Assembly (NCBI RefSeq): GCF_945915485.1
Contig: NZ_CAMEFJ010000012.1
Span: 1 to 48,781, forward strand
Length of the DNA: 48,781 nt
Origin: an uncultured Agrococcus sp.
GTDB lineage: Bacteria > Actinomycetota > Actinomycetes > Actinomycetales > Microbacteriaceae
Direction of reading: 5' to 3'
Positions 22,961 through 34,283 of this stretch are shown piece by piece. The position numbers and the translations under genes are program-made. Below the pieces are notes generated by a model that saw nothing but the letters and a program-made list of their open reading frames with translations, did no database searches and was not told the origin of the DNA. The first letter of the stretch is position 1. Each line of letters opens with the position of its first letter.

Positions 22961-25426
22961 TTGCCCAGATCCAGAATCGCCGCGATGCTCGCGGCGGCAG
23001 TCGTCGGAAGTGCTGCAGTCATCGCAATGCCGACGATCGACGAAGCAACAGCGCAGGAGCAGGATGCCCGTTCTGCGTTCACCCTGGCGGTGCTGCCGGA
23101 CACGCAGTTCTACTCGCGCTACGCGGGGTCGAACTTCGAGCCGGACTACGGCACGAACCCGTTCGCGGTGCAGACCGAATGGCTCGCGGAGCACGCCGAA
23201 GCGCTGAACATCCCGTTCGCCACCCACGTCGGCGATGTCGTGGACGTCGTCGGCCAGGAAGACGGTTGGAGAGTGGCTGACGAAGCCATGACCACACTTG
23301 AAGATGCCGGCGTTCCCTACGCGGTCGTCCCCGGCAATCACGATGTACGGAACTCCAGCAACTCCGTCGTCGACACCGACTACGACCTGGAAGACGAGCC
23401 ATACCTCGCGACCTTCCCCGCCGAGCGCTCCGCTGCCGACGCCACGTTCCGAGGGGCGGATCCTACGGGGCTCAACCGATTCCACATCTTCGAAGCTGAA
23501 GGCCAGGAGTATCTGGTGCTGTCGCTCAGCTGGCGGGTGTCTGACGCGACCATCGACTGGGCGAACGACGTGCTCGATTCGAATCCCGGCATCCCGACCA
23601 TCGTGCTGTCGCACGACATCATCGGTGTGCAGAACGATGGCGTCACCGGCGTTACGAGTGACAACGGCGAACGGCTGTGGAACGGGCTCATCGACCAGAA
23701 CGATCAGATCTTCCTGACGTTGAACGGCCACTTCCACGGCTCGACGCACATCACGCGTGAAAACGCGGCCGGCAGCACCGTCACACAGGTGCTCATGGAC
23801 CACCAGATGGCGTACGAAGGTGGCAACGGGTATCTCGGCCTGCTGGAGTTCGACCTCACGAACGATCGTATCAACGTGAATACGGTGTCGCCGTGGGTCG
23901 TGTCGAAGTCGCACGACCGGCTGACGAGCTACGACGTCCCCGTTCTCACGGGCGCCAACGAGCAGTACTCAATCGAAATCGATTTCGAGTCCCGATTCGA
24001 CGACTTCGCAACTGTTGCGCCGAGCCATTCCGACCTCTCAACGCGAGCGCTCGAGATCATCACCGGGGGCTTCCCCGGTGTGCCCGAGAGCCCGCTGGCC
24101 GAGGCTGGGAACTCCGAAGACTATGTACGTGCTCCCGGCACGCTGGCGCACTGGCAGCTCGGAGGTGAGTCCGGTGTCGTTGAAGAAGGCGCGGTGTTCG
24201 CCGACCTCGCAGGAGACAGCGATCTGCATCGCGTCTCGATTGCCGATTCGGGCTCATCGACAGCCGAGGTCGAGGATGTCACCGTTGCCGAGGGCAGTCA
24301 GCTGTACGCGCCGTCGCAGCAGGCTGTCTGCTTCGCGAACTCCGATCGGGAGGCGGATCGTTTCTCGTATCTCACAACAGCGGCGGATGCAGCCGTGAAC
24401 GACGCCGACCTGTCGAACGGCTACACGATCGAGACGATGGTCTACATCGACGAGTCGTGGAGTGCGGACGCGAACCAGTGGAGCAAGATCCTGGTGCGAA
24501 CCGGCAACCGCTCGGAGATCCCCGGGATGCCCTGGTCGCAGTGGGACTACACGGCCTCTCCCGCGTCGCTCGGCATCTCGAACCTGCGCGAGTTCCAATG
24601 GACCGAGGTCGGAGCAGACGCCACACGAGGCGACAAGACGAACTGGTCGGGCGAGATACTGCCGGGCACGTGGAGTCACGTGGTGCTCGTCAACGATCCC
24701 GTTGCCGAAGAAACGGTGATGTACGTGAACGGCGCTCCTGTGCTGCGCACGGCGCAGGACACCTACGGTATGTCGTTCAACGAGGGGATGCCCTGGATTC
24801 TCGGAGCCGACTGGGTCGACGACGCAGCGGGCAACGGGTGGAACGGCTGCATCGGCGAGACCCGCATCATCGACCGTCCGACGGCGCAGGATCAGTGGTT
24901 GACCGCCCGCCCCGATCTCTCCGTCCTGACCGCGTCTGTAGTAGTTGAGGACGAGACGGTCATCGTCAGTGGCGAGGGCGTCATTGCGGCGGATGTGCGG
25001 GTGCTGCCGGACGAGGAAGCTGCTGTCGCGCCCTCGGGCGCTGTCTCGGACGACGGCGTGTGGCGACTTGAAATCGACATCGCGAGTTTGCGTCGGTATG
25101 CGGCTGCGGACGGTTCCGTCACGCTCTATGCGGAACAGGGGTTCGGGGACCGCGTCTCCGATGTGCTGCCCGTCGAGGTCATGTTGCCGACAGATGATGG
25201 CGGGACGGATCCGACTGAGCCCGACCCGAGTGAGCCGGGCACGACTGATCCATCGGAGACGGATCCATCGGACCCTGCGCAGACCGACCGAGATGCTTCG
25301 AACGATGATGGGACCGACGGACTCCCGCGCACAGGTACGACTCTCTCGTTGCTCCTGATCGCAGCAGCCCTTGTTCTGCTGGTCGCGGGCTTCGTGATGA
25401 TTCGTCGACGTACCGCGCGAGTTTAA
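22961..25426 (+). CDS. LPXTG-anchored metallophosphoesterase with LamG-like domain
   Basis: An 821-residue surface enzyme. Signal peptide residues 1-34 (basic RSR, hydrophobic core, ATAQ end). The calcineurin-like phosphoesterase domain, about 40-300, shows VLPDTQFYS, GDVVD, PGNHD, LSHDI and GHFHGSTH, the full metal-ligand set. A LamG/concanavalin-like domain follows (about 460-640, IETMVYIDESW to WSHVVLVNDP), then an immunoglobulin-like stretch and a D/P/S/T-rich linker. The C terminus has LPRTG, a membrane helix and RRRTARV, i.e. a sortase signal. TTG 22961 has GAGGAGG 7 nt upstream. Likely substrate: extracellular nucleotides or phosphodiesters; the sortase is not in view. Confidence 0.88.
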   Translation: MPRSRIAAMLAAAVVGSAAVIAMPTIDEATAQEQDARSAFTLAVLPDTQFYSRYAGSNFEPDYGTNPFAVQTEWLAEHAEALNIPFATHVGDVVDVVGQEDGWRVADEAMTTLEDAGVPYAVVPGNHDVRNSSNSVVDTDYDLEDEPYLATFPAERSAADATFRGADPTGLNRFHIFEAEGQEYLVLSLSWRVSDATIDWANDVLDSNPGIPTIVLSHDIIGVQNDGVTGVTSDNGERLWNGLIDQNDQIFLTLNGHFHGSTHITRENAAGSTVTQVLMDHQMAYEGGNGYLGLLEFDLTNDRINVNTVSPWVVSKSHDRLTSYDVPVLTGANEQYSIEIDFESRFDDFATVAPSHSDLSTRALEIITGGFPGVPESPLAEAGNSEDYVRAPGTLAHWQLGGESGVVEEGAVFADLAGDSDLHRVSIADSGSSTAEVEDVTVAEGSQLYAPSQQAVCFANSDREADRFSYLTTAADAAVNDADLSNGYTIETMVYIDESWSADANQWSKILVRTGNRSEIPGMPWSQWDYTASPASLGISNLREFQWTEVGADATRGDKTNWSGEILPGTWSHVVLVNDPVAEETVMYVNGAPVLRTAQDTYGMSFNEGMPWILGADWVDDAAGNGWNGCIGETRIIDRPTAQDQWLTARPDLSVLTASVVVEDETVIVSGEGVIAADVRVLPDEEAAVAPSGAVSDDGVWRLEIDIASLRRYAAADGSVTLYAEQGFGDRVSDVLPVEVMLPTDDGGTDPTEPDPSEPGTTDPSETDPSDPAQTDRDASNDDGTDGLPRTGTTLSLLLIAAALVLLVAGFVMIRRRTARV

Positions 25427-25457
25427 CCGCCGGCGCGTTACGGCCCAGTGTTACCGA

Positions 25458-25491
25458 CGGATTGCCGACTCGACTGCGGGTCGGCAATCCG
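25458..25491. terminator. 12-bp-stem hairpin between convergent genes
   Basis: CGGATTGCCGAC and GTCGGCAATCCG pair perfectly around a 10-nt loop, 31 bp after the phosphoesterase stop and 14 bp before the end of the convergent membrane gene. It is a likely bidirectional terminator. Confidence 0.75.
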
Positions 25492-25505
25492 CTCGGAATA
25501 GATAC

Positions 25506-25889
25506 TCAGCCGGCCAGCGCGAACGTGATGGCCATTGCAGCCAACGCCGCTGCCGCCGCAGCCAGCTCCCACAACAGCTGCGTCCACGCACTCGGTAGTG
25601 CAGACCGGTCGGCGATCATCCCCGGTCGCTCCCTGTTCGCAGGACCGTCTTGCTGTCCTTCGAGAATCCTGAGTCGGGCTGTGAGCGCAGCGTGCCCGGA
25701 TGCAGCGGCGCGGTAGTGCGCGAAGCTTGCGAACGCCAGGAGCACGGCGCAAGCACCGAACCAGGGTGATACGCCGACGGCCAGCACATGGAGTAGTAGG
25801 ACGATGACGCTCACCGTGACCGCAGACAGCAGGGCGAACTTGGCGCGCCGTGGCATCCCTTCGCGTTCGAGGCCGCTCTCTTCGGTCAC
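25506..25889 (-). CDS. Hypothetical membrane protein
   Basis: A 127-residue protein with three hydrophobic segments, near residues 15-35 (FALLSAVTVSVIVLLLHVLAV), 37-55 (WFGACAVLLAFASFAHY) and at the C terminus (LLWELAAAAAALAAMAITFAL). Family not recognised. GTG 25889 is preferred to GTG 25904 because CATACT lies 6 nt upstream as a leaderless -10 box. It stands alone between the phosphoesterase and glutamate dehydrogenase genes. Confidence 0.6.
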   Translation of the reverse strand: MTEESGLEREGMPRRAKFALLSAVTVSVIVLLLHVLAVGVSPWFGACAVLLAFASFAHYRAAASGHAALTARLRILEGQQDGPANRERPGMIADRSALPSAWTQLLWELAAAAAALAAMAITFALAG

Positions 25890-25940
25890 GTTCCCAGTAT
25901 GCACGCCGCAACAGAAAGCCGCGGTGCCCCGCGGTAGACC

Positions 25941-27302
<1,362 letters not shown>

Positions 27303-27365
27303 TCAAGGCAAAAAAGCTGCGCCAACCGAGAAATCAGCACAGCAGATTTCCATGCTACGCCCAAA

Positions 27366-28694
27366 TCACGCGTTTTGCGCAGACTCTGTTGACGCATCCG
27401 CAGTCTCTGGCGTCTGTTCGTCGTTGACCGAGGCATCCACCGCGGCAGGAGGCACGGTCTTGAATCTGATGAGCCTTGCGGTCGCCAGCACGAAAATCAC
27501 CGCGAGAATGATGTTGCGGAACGTGAGGATGAGAAGCGGGAAGATGTGGTGTTGTTCGAGCGCAGCGTACATGAACGGGAACACCACGGTCGTGAGCGCG
27601 CAGGCGACGAGGAGGAGCCACGCGATGCGGTGCCACCATGCGTCGCGGGAGACGAGCCCCACGACCGCGACAGGCAGCAGCCAGAGCACGAACTGAGGCT
27701 CGCCGACCTTGTTGAAGACGACGAGCGTGCTGACGAGCGCGAGCGCCCCCGTGAGCATGAGCTGAGTTCCGTCGATGCCGCGTTGCCCCTGCACCACGAC
27801 CGCAACGGCCAGCGCGAGCACGATTGCAACCAGCACGTACGTGGAGGCTGCCGCGACGTACGACGGAATCGCTCCTCCCATCTCCGGCGTATGCAGAACG
27901 CGGTTGTGATACGTGTAGTAGCCGGATTCGTCGAACAGGTCGAGCCACATCGGCAACGTGGCGAGCGGCGACTCGATTTGCAGCGCGCGCCCCACCTGGA
28001 TGGTCAGGAAGCTCATCAGGTGGTGCAGCCCACCCGTCAGTGACGCGACAACCGTGACAGCGGCTGTCACCAGGATGCCGGCGGGCAGGATGCGGCCGCC
28101 ACCCTGTCGCGCGGCCATGACAGCGGCGATGATGGCGGCCGGCCACACCTTGATCCAGGCACCGACTGCGAGGATCAACCCGGCGACGAAGGGAAACCGC
28201 GAGATCCACATGAGAGCTACAACGACGAGCGGCGCAACGAATCCCTCAATTCGCAGCATGGACACCGGTGCAAGGAGCAGGATGCCCGCAAGCCATACGA
28301 GGGCGGCATAGGGTCGCCGCTCGTCGCGGAGACTGCCGAGCACCACCAGGGTCGCCAGGAGATTCAGTACCGTGACTATCCCGAACCACACGGCCTGGTA
28401 GGCGTCCGGGCCGAACAGATTGGCAATGCCGATCGGCAGCCAGGCAAGCAGCGGGTACACCCAGTCTTGCCGCAGCCCCGGCACTTCCTCGCCGCTGAAG
28501 GCGTTGACCGCCCAGCTTCTGTAGATCTCGAGGTCACCGAGCGCGTCGCCACGGGCGATGGTCGGCCAGAGCCACACGAGGCAGAGGATGTGCACGATGG
28601 CGAAGGCGATCAAACCTTGACGGACGGCAGGCTGCCGCATCCAAGCCCACTGTGACGCAGCCGGCGGCTGGGGGCTCGCGTCGATCGTCGTCAT
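27366..28694 (-). CDS. GT87-like polytopic mannosyltransferase
   Basis: A 442-residue integral membrane protein with about ten or eleven helices. GDALGDLEIYRSWA near residue 50 places acidic residues in the first outer loop, as in GT-C glycosyltransferases, and QDWVYPLLAWLPIGIANLFG is followed by repeated helices typical of DUF2029/GT87 polyprenol-phosphate-mannose-dependent enzymes. It probably adds mannose to envelope glycolipids or glycans. The acceptor is unknown. ATG 28694 has GAGAGG upstream. It diverges from chorismate mutase across 163 bp. Confidence 0.72.
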   Translation of the reverse strand: MTTIDASPQPPAASQWAWMRQPAVRQGLIAFAIVHILCLVWLWPTIARGDALGDLEIYRSWAVNAFSGEEVPGLRQDWVYPLLAWLPIGIANLFGPDAYQAVWFGIVTVLNLLATLVVLGSLRDERRPYAALVWLAGILLLAPVSMLRIEGFVAPLVVVALMWISRFPFVAGLILAVGAWIKVWPAAIIAAVMAARQGGGRILPAGILVTAAVTVVASLTGGLHHLMSFLTIQVGRALQIESPLATLPMWLDLFDESGYYTYHNRVLHTPEMGGAIPSYVAAASTYVLVAIVLALAVAVVVQGQRGIDGTQLMLTGALALVSTLVVFNKVGEPQFVLWLLPVAVVGLVSRDAWWHRIAWLLLVACALTTVVFPFMYAALEQHHIFPLLILTFRNIILAVIFVLATARLIRFKTVPPAAVDASVNDEQTPETADASTESAQNA

Positions 28695-28857
28695 AATCCT
28701 CTCAGCGTACTTTCTTCCGGAGTCGAATGCCTGACACCGAGCCCGGAATCGTTCTCGAGGACCATGCGATGACGCGTGCGTGATCGACGATCGAACGGTA
28801 CTTCCGGGCGGCGTCGGCTGAGTTCTTGATTCGGTGTGGCGGAAGTAGACTTCTGCC

Positions 28858-29151
28858 ATGAGTGATGACCCCCGCGACGAACTCCTGCGTTTCCGCGACA
28901 GCATCGACAACCTCGACGCGATCCTCATCCATACGCTGGCCGAACGGTTCAAGCTGACGCAGGCAGTTGGCCGCCTCAAGGCGGGGCATTCGTTCCCCGC
29001 TTCCGACCCCGCCCGTGAGGAGCGGCAGATCGAACGGTTGCGGCACCTCGCACAGGAGGCGGGCCTCGATCCGCAGTTCGCCGAGACCTTCATCACGTTC
29101 GTGATCGCCGAGGTGATCCGGCACCACGAGCACATCGCCGGTCGCGAGTAG
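28858..29151 (+). CDS. Chorismate mutase, AroQ type
   Basis: A 97-residue all-helical enzyme that turns chorismate into prephenate on the way to phenylalanine and tyrosine. The typical ELLRFRDSIDNLDAILIHTLAERFKLTQAVGRLKA stretch has the active-site arginine and lysine of the AroQ fold, followed by EERQIERLRHLAQEAGLDPQFAETFI. ATG 28858 has TAGACT exactly 6 nt upstream, a leaderless start. A prephenate-processing enzyme is not adjacent, but a cyclohexadienyl-dehydratase-like lipoprotein gene lies 3.2 kb away. Confidence 0.92.
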   Translation: MSDDPRDELLRFRDSIDNLDAILIHTLAERFKLTQAVGRLKAGHSFPASDPAREERQIERLRHLAQEAGLDPQFAETFITFVIAEVIRHHEHIAGRE

Positions 29152-29255
29152 AACAGCCACCTTCTCGACGGTTTCGGCACGCCTGGCGTCATGCTGAGCG
29201 CGCCGTTTCCGTCTTGCGCAAGGTGTTGTGCGCGGTCCGTCGTGGTTCTGTGTCG

Positions 29256-31550
29256 CTACGCCCCGAAGCGCTCGCGGATCGTGCCGCGGTTCGCACGCTG
29301 CAGCTCGTCCAGCGGCACCGTGAAGAGGTCCTGGAATTCGATCGCGTCACTCTCGGCGTCCGTCACGCCGATGCGCATCACAGGGACGCCGCGGGCGTCG
29401 CACATGCCGACGAACTTGACGTCCTCTTCTCGCGGAACCGATACGAGCATCCGGCCGCCCGTTTCCGAGAAGAGCGCAGCCGTTGCGTCAACCCCGTCGC
29501 GTTCCATGAGTTCACTCAGCACGACTCTGGCGCCGATACCGAATCGGAGCGAACCTTCTGCGACAGCGGCTGCAAGCCCACCCTCCGAGAGGTCGTGCGC
29601 TGCCGATACGAGGCCCTCGAGGGCGGCATTCGACATCAGGTTCGCGAGGCGCTTCTCGGCCGCCAGGTCGACCTCCGGCGGAACCCCGCCGAGGTGGTCG
29701 TGTACGACGTCGGCCCACGCCGAACCGTCGAGTTCATCGCGGGTCGTGCCCAGCAGATAGAGCAGCTGTCCTTCGTCCTGCCATCCGCTCGGGATGCGGC
29801 GGTCGACATCGTCGATCACACCCAGGACACCGACGACGGGTGTCGGGTGGATCTGGTCCTCACCGCTCTGGTTGTAGAACGAGACGTTGCCGCCCGTGAC
29901 CGGGATGCCGAGCTCGACGCAGGCGTCTGCGAGACCGTCGACGGCCTCCGCGAACTGCCACATCACGAACGGCACCTCCGGGTTGCCGAAGTTCAGGCAG
30001 TCGCTGACCCCCATCGGAGTCGCTCCTGTGGCAGCCACATTGCGGTACGCCTCGGCGAGCGCGTTGGCTGCGCCGACTCGTGGGTCGAGCATGCTGAAGC
30101 GGCCGTTGCAGTCGAGCGAGACCGCGAAGCCGAGCCCCGACTGCTCGTCGATGCGCACCATGCCTGCGTCGTCGGGTGTCGCGAGGGCTGTGTTGCCGCC
30201 CACGTAGTGGTCGTACTGCTCGGTGATCCAGGACGCGTCGGCGAGGTTCGGGCTCGACAGCAGTGAGAAGAACTGCTCGCGAAGCTCTTCGTACGAGGAT
30301 GCCCTGCGCAGTTTCGAGGAGGTGTCGGCCTGCAGATCGTCCTGCCACTCCGGGCGCTCGGCGGGGCGGTCGTACACGGGGCCGTCGACCGCGACGGTCG
30401 AGGGATCGACGTCGACGATCGTGACGCCGCCGTGGGTGATCGTGAGACGTCCGTCACCCGTGACCTCGCCGAGCACCGAGTACTCGACCTCCCACTTGTC
30501 GCACACCGCCTGGAACGCCTCCAGCTTCGACGGCTCGACAACGGCCATCATGCGCTCCTGCGACTCGGACATCAGGATCTCCTCCGCAGTGAGCGTCGGG
30601 TCGCGAAGCAGAACGTTATCGAGCTCGATGTTCATGCCGGAACCGCCGTTAGCGGCGAGCTCGCTGGTCGCGCAGGAGATGCCGGCGGCACCGAGGTCCT
30701 GGATGCCGTTGACGAGTTCTCCCGCATACAGCTCGAGGCAGCACTCGATCAGCACCTTCTCTGCGAACGGGTCGCCAACCTGGACCGCCGGTCGTTTCGT
30801 CGGGCCGCCTTCCGTGAACGTGTCGGAGGCCAGGATGGATGCACCGCCGATGCCGTCGCCGCCGGTGCGGGCTCCGAAGAGCACGACCTTGTTGCCGGCT
30901 CCTGTTGCGCTCGCGAGATGCAGGTCCTCGTGGCGAAGCACGCCGACAGCGAGTGCGTTGACGAGCGGGTTGCCCTGATAGGCCTTGTCGAAGACGGTCT
31001 CGCCGCCGATGTTCGGCAGGCCGAGGCAGTTGCCGTAGAACGAGATGCCGCCGGTGACGCCGTGGACGATGCGGTCGGTGTCCGGGTGGTCGATCGAGCC
31101 GAATCGCAGCGCATCCATGACGGCCACGGGCCGGGCGCCCATCGAGATGATGTCGCGGACGATGCCGCCGACACCCGTAGCAGCGCCTTGGAAGGGTTCG
31201 ACAAACGAGGGGCTGTTGTGGCTCTCGACCTTGAACGTGACCGCCCAGCCCTCGCCGACATCGATGACGCCCGCGTTCTCGCCCATCCCGACCATGAGGT
31301 GTCGCTGCATCTCGGGTGTGACCTTCTGTCCGAACGCGCGCAGATACTTCTTCGACGACTTGTAGGAGCAGTGTTCGCTCCACATCACCGAGTACATGGC
31401 GAGCTCACCGCTGGTGGGTCGGCGCCCCAGGATCTCGCGGATGCGTTCGTACTCGTCGGGCTTGAGCCCGAGCTCTGCGTACGGCTGGTCGCGCTCCGGG
31501 GTGCGGGCGGCGTCGTCGACGGAATCGGGTGCGGGGCGCTGGTCGGTCAC
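29256..31550 (-). CDS. purL: Phosphoribosylformylglycinamidine synthase, large subunit
   Basis: A 764-residue small-type PurL, the ATP-dependent synthase core that works with PurS and PurQ in purine synthesis. [19 protein letters not shown] holds the catalytic histidine, [31 protein letters not shown] is the nucleotide/substrate site, and [27 protein letters not shown] and [19 protein letters not shown] are the paired AIRS-type motifs. GTG 31550 follows a GAGGAGAG site. Its partners purS and purQ are about 12 kb away, so the complex is encoded at separate sites. A TAGGAT -10 lies upstream of the leader. Confidence 0.96.
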   Translation of the reverse strand: MTDQRPAPDSVDDAARTPERDQPYAELGLKPDEYERIREILGRRPTSGELAMYSVMWSEHCSYKSSKKYLRAFGQKVTPEMQRHLMVGMGENAGVIDVGEGWAVTFKVESHNSPSFVEPFQGAATGVGGIVRDIISMGARPVAVMDALRFGSIDHPDTDRIVHGVTGGISFYGNCLGLPNIGGETVFDKAYQGNPLVNALAVGVLRHEDLHLASATGAGNKVVLFGARTGGDGIGGASILASDTFTEGGPTKRPAVQVGDPFAEKVLIECCLELYAGELVNGIQDLGAAGISCATSELAANGGSGMNIELDNVLLRDPTLTAEEILMSESQERMMAVVEPSKLEAFQAVCDKWEVEYSVLGEVTGDGRLTITHGGVTIVDVDPSTVAVDGPVYDRPAERPEWQDDLQADTSSKLRRASSYEELREQFFSLLSSPNLADASWITEQYDHYVGGNTALATPDDAGMVRIDEQSGLGFAVSLDCNGRFSMLDPRVGAANALAEAYRNVAATGATPMGVSDCLNFGNPEVPFVMWQFAEAVDGLADACVELGIPVTGGNVSFYNQSGEDQIHPTPVVGVLGVIDDVDRRIPSGWQDEGQLLYLLGTTRDELDGSAWADVVHDHLGGVPPEVDLAAEKRLANLMSNAALEGLVSAAHDLSEGGLAAAVAEGSLRFGIGARVVLSELMERDGVDATAALFSETGGRMLVSVPREEDVKFVGMCDARGVPVMRIGVTDAESDAIEFQDLFTVPLDELQRANRGTIRERFGA

Positions 31551-31696
31551 GGCTCTCCTCGTGCGATGGACTACCGAATCAATCCTACGGCGTTGCGGGC
31601 GGTTCCAGATCCCGCTCGTCCGTCGATTCCGACCCGCGTTGCGCGCTGACGATTTGACGCGTCACGCCCCGCATTCGAACCCTTCGCAGGGCCGGG

Positions 31697-32257
31697 TCAG
31701 GAGAACCACTGCGTCGGCGGGCCGAGCTGCAGCAGCACCACGACGACGATCACGACGGCAGCCGCGAGCGTCAGGAACAGTGCGATGGGGTGCCGCAGCC
31801 AGAACCGCAGTGTGCGGTCGATGATCGACCTGTCGCGGGGGTCATCGCTTGCTTCCTTGCGCCATGGGCCGTCCAGCATCCCGCGGCGGTTCAGCCAGCG
31901 ATCGAACGGCAAAGTTGCGAAGGGCACGACGGCGAGCGCAACTGCGCCCACGACGTGTCCGAACTTCCAGCGCTGGTTCAACCCGACGACACCGGAGACC
32001 ACGGCATAGGAGACGAATGCCGTGCCGTGCGCGAGGCCGACCGGAAACATGAGCGCGTGGAAGTCGAACCCGTAGCGCCCGACCATGCCGACGATAAGCA
32101 GCGCCCAGGTGATCATCTCCGCCATTGCGACGATGCCGTAGAGTCGCTTCGGCGTCATGCCCTTCGTCGTATCCGCGTCAGGGAGAGGCTGCTGTCGTGT
32201 GCCGGTACCCGCGCCTGCATCGGGGTCGAAATCGGTGTCAGACGGGTCAGAGGCCAT
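31697..32257 (-). CDS. DUF3817 domain membrane protein
   Basis: A 186-residue protein. An acidic N-terminal tail (residues 1-33) leads into RLYGIVAMAEMITWALLIVGMVGRYG, the start of a DUF3817 domain of three or four helices that ends near residue 125. An extra helix near the C terminus (PIALFLTLAAAVVIVVVVLLQLG) follows a basic linker. Function unknown. ATG 32257 has TAGCCT 6 nt upstream, a leaderless start. The promoter is close to the divergent PheC-like gene's region but separate. Confidence 0.82.
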   Translation of the reverse strand: MASDPSDTDFDPDAGAGTGTRQQPLPDADTTKGMTPKRLYGIVAMAEMITWALLIVGMVGRYGFDFHALMFPVGLAHGTAFVSYAVVSGVVGLNQRWKFGHVVGAVALAVVPFATLPFDRWLNRRGMLDGPWRKEASDDPRDRSIIDRTLRFWLRHPIALFLTLAAAVVIVVVVLLQLGPPTQWFS

Positions 32258-32332
32258 GTCTCTAGGCTATCGCGAACGGGTCGCTCGCTAGGCTGTGCAT
32301 CGGCTATCACCGTCGATGGAAAGGACCCAGTC

Positions 32333-33172
32333 ATGAACTCCCGACCCGCTCTTCGCAGATGGTGGGGGCTGGCCGCCGCGGCATCCCTGCTGGTGCTCAC
32401 CGCGTGTTCGTCAACAGCGCCCGAACCGGATGGCGAGGGAGCACAGGAAACGCGGCTCGACGCAGTGCTCAGCGCGGGAGAGATCGCCGTGTGCACGACA
32501 GGCGATTATCCGCCGTTCACGGAGCTCTCGGATGACGCAGCCGAACCGGACGGCATCGATGTCGACATGGCACGCGACCTCGCGGAGACGCTCGAGGTGG
32601 ACGTGCGATGGGTGCTGACCAGCTGGGGCGATCTCATGGACGACTTCCTGGCCGACTGCGACATCGCGGTCGGCGGTATCTCGATGAATCCGGCGCGCGC
32701 AGAGCAGGTGTTCTTCACCGAACCGATCCTGGAAGACGGCAAGACACCGATCGCGCGCTGCGACGAAGCCGATCAGTACCGCACGATCGACGACATCAAT
32801 CGGCCGGGGGTCGTGTCGATCTTCCCGGAAGGCGGCACGAACGAAGACTTCGCGAGGGCCAACTATCCGGACGGCGAACTGATCACGCACGACAATCTGA
32901 CGATCTTCGACGAACTCGTCGCAGGTAACGCCGACGTCATGACGACCGACCGCGCCGAAGTGCTCTTCATCGCGAACGAGTACGAAGAGCTGTGCGCGAC
33001 GAATCCCGACGAGACATTCGACTACTCCGTCATGGGCTACATGCTGCCGCAGGGCGACACGGTGTTCAAGCACTACGTCGACCAGTGGCTGACGATAGCC
33101 CTCAATGACGGCACGTATGACGACATCGCGGAACCGTGGGTCGGCGATGTCGACCTGCGCGGGGAGGGCTGA
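32333..33172 (+). CDS. Cyclohexadienyl-dehydratase-like (PheC-type) lipoprotein
   Basis: A 279-residue solute-binding-fold protein. Its signal sequence ends at LLVLTACSS, so it should be lipid-anchored outside. It keeps the PheC pattern rather than that of ordinary amino-acid-binding proteins: TGDYPPFTEL, VDVRWVLTSWGDLMDDF, GGISMNPARAEQVFFTEPILEDGKTPIARCDE, GGTNEDFARANYP, then MTTDRAEV with the glutamate at the catalytic position, and HYVDQWL. PheC enzymes convert prephenate or arogenate to phenylpyruvate or phenylalanine. Whether this one is an enzyme or a binder is not proven. ATG 32333 has AGGA upstream. Confidence 0.8.
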   Translation: MNSRPALRRWWGLAAAASLLVLTACSSTAPEPDGEGAQETRLDAVLSAGEIAVCTTGDYPPFTELSDDAAEPDGIDVDMARDLAETLEVDVRWVLTSWGDLMDDFLADCDIAVGGISMNPARAEQVFFTEPILEDGKTPIARCDEADQYRTIDDINRPGVVSIFPEGGTNEDFARANYPDGELITHDNLTIFDELVAGNADVMTTDRAEVLFIANEYEELCATNPDETFDYSVMGYMLPQGDTVFKHYVDQWLTIALNDGTYDDIAEPWVGDVDLRGEG

Positions 33173-33493
33173 CCCCTGAACAACGAAAAGTCTCGATTCT
33201 CGTCGTGCCCGCGTACTCCTGCGGATTATCGGCTGCTGTGAAGCTTTCGTTCCTTCAGCGTGCCACTGTGGAATGGGCTTCGCGCTTGTGCTGGGCTCCA
33301 CTATCGCGTCTGCTCGGAGCCTTCGACCCACGTGCGGATCACCTCATCAACACCCAAGCGACCCTTCAGGGCCGACTCGTGAACCTGCACCCGGGGCAAC
33401 AGCGCCTTCTAGCTGATGACGCACACGTTACTGTCATGGTTTCGTGTCGGGACTCTGCCAATCGAACGCAATGCGACTCACGAGACTGCGAGG
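33173..33493. other. 321-bp gap with no supported gene
   Basis: Between the PheC-like gene (ends 33172) and the response regulator (ends 33494) I see no convincing reading frame on either strand. A 124-codon plus frame here has no family likeness, no ribosome site and unusual codon use. The segment contains more A/T than its neighbours, which fits either a decayed gene or the downstream region of the peptide locus. Confidence 0.5.
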
Positions 33494-34168
33494 TCAGTCG
33501 AGCGAGATGACCCCGAGCTTGGTAGCGCGAATGAGTACCTGTACTCGATCGCGGGCTTCCATCTTGCTCATGATTCTTCCGAAATTCGCTTTGATCGTGC
33601 CCTCTGCAAGATTCAGCGCTTCGGCCATCTCGGCGTTGGACATCCCCTTGGCCAAAAGCTGGAGAATCGAAAGTTCGCGTTCCGTGACGTCCACGTCCAG
33701 ATGCTGGTTGGCTTCTTCGAGTCTCTGCGCGGCGTTTCCGTGGGGCTGGGAGCGGACTGCGGAAATCAGTTGGCTCGAGATTTCAGCAGACAGTACGGCT
33801 TTGCCGTCGTGGATGTCGACGATGGATTGTACGAGCTGCTCCGGCGTTGTGTCCTTGACGAGGAATCCGGACGCCCCTGCCTGCAGAATCGACACGACAT
33901 GCGGTTCGGAAGTGAACACCGTGAGCGCGAGTACCTTGGATTCTTCCTGGCTCTTGGTGATTTCAGCGGTTGCCTCTATGCCGTTCATTTTCGGCATCTG
34001 AATGTCCATGAGAACAACGTCCGGCTTCAGCTCCTCGCAGAGTTCGACTGCCTGCAAGCCGTCTGTCGCCTCCCCGACAGTGGTTGTGCGCGGGTCGGAA
34101 TTCACGAACATTCGAAGACCCTGGCGCATCAGGGCTTCGTCGTCTGCAATCAACACTCGGATAGTCAC
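33494..34168 (-). CDS. NarL/FixJ-type response regulator of the peptide locus
   Basis: A 224-residue two-component response regulator. The receiver domain has the acidic pair D9-D10, the phosphoacceptor D55 in VVLMDIQMPKM, a conserved Thr near 85 and Lys near 107 (GFLVKDT). The LuxR-type DNA-binding domain is VTERELSILQLLAKGMSNAEMAEALNLAEGTIKANFGRIMSKM. GTG 34168 is chosen since TACACT lies 7 nt upstream as a leaderless -10 box. It is divergent from the small peptide gene and from its probable kinase. The 22-bp palindrome in the gap is its likely target. Confidence 0.93.
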   Translation of the reverse strand: MTIRVLIADDEALMRQGLRMFVNSDPRTTTVGEATDGLQAVELCEELKPDVVLMDIQMPKMNGIEATAEITKSQEESKVLALTVFTSEPHVVSILQAGASGFLVKDTTPEQLVQSIVDIHDGKAVLSAEISSQLISAVRSQPHGNAAQRLEEANQHLDVDVTERELSILQLLAKGMSNAEMAEALNLAEGTIKANFGRIMSKMEARDRVQVLIRATKLGVISLD

Positions 34169-34255
34169 AACCGCCAGTGTAGACCGCAACCGCACGCACA
34201 AAAATTCACTAAAGTGCTGTCATAATATAGACGAAAGTGTCGGTTCTGCGCCCAG

Positions 34256-34283
34256 TTGAGGCGGTACGATTTATATACATAGT
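34256..34283 (+). promoter_or_regulatory. Candidate promoter of the small peptide gene
   Basis: TTGAGG (34256-34261) and CATAGT (34278-34283) with a 16-bp spacer form a plausible -35/-10 pair, giving a start about 7 bp later and a short leader with GAGGG before the ATG. The spacer and the -10 box lie inside the palindrome, so bound regulator would meet the polymerase directly. Confidence 0.5.

Noticed and set aside
33136..33510. 124-codon plus frame after the PheC-like gene
   Set aside because: It begins inside the PheC-like coding region and has no motif, ribosome site or coding-type codon use.
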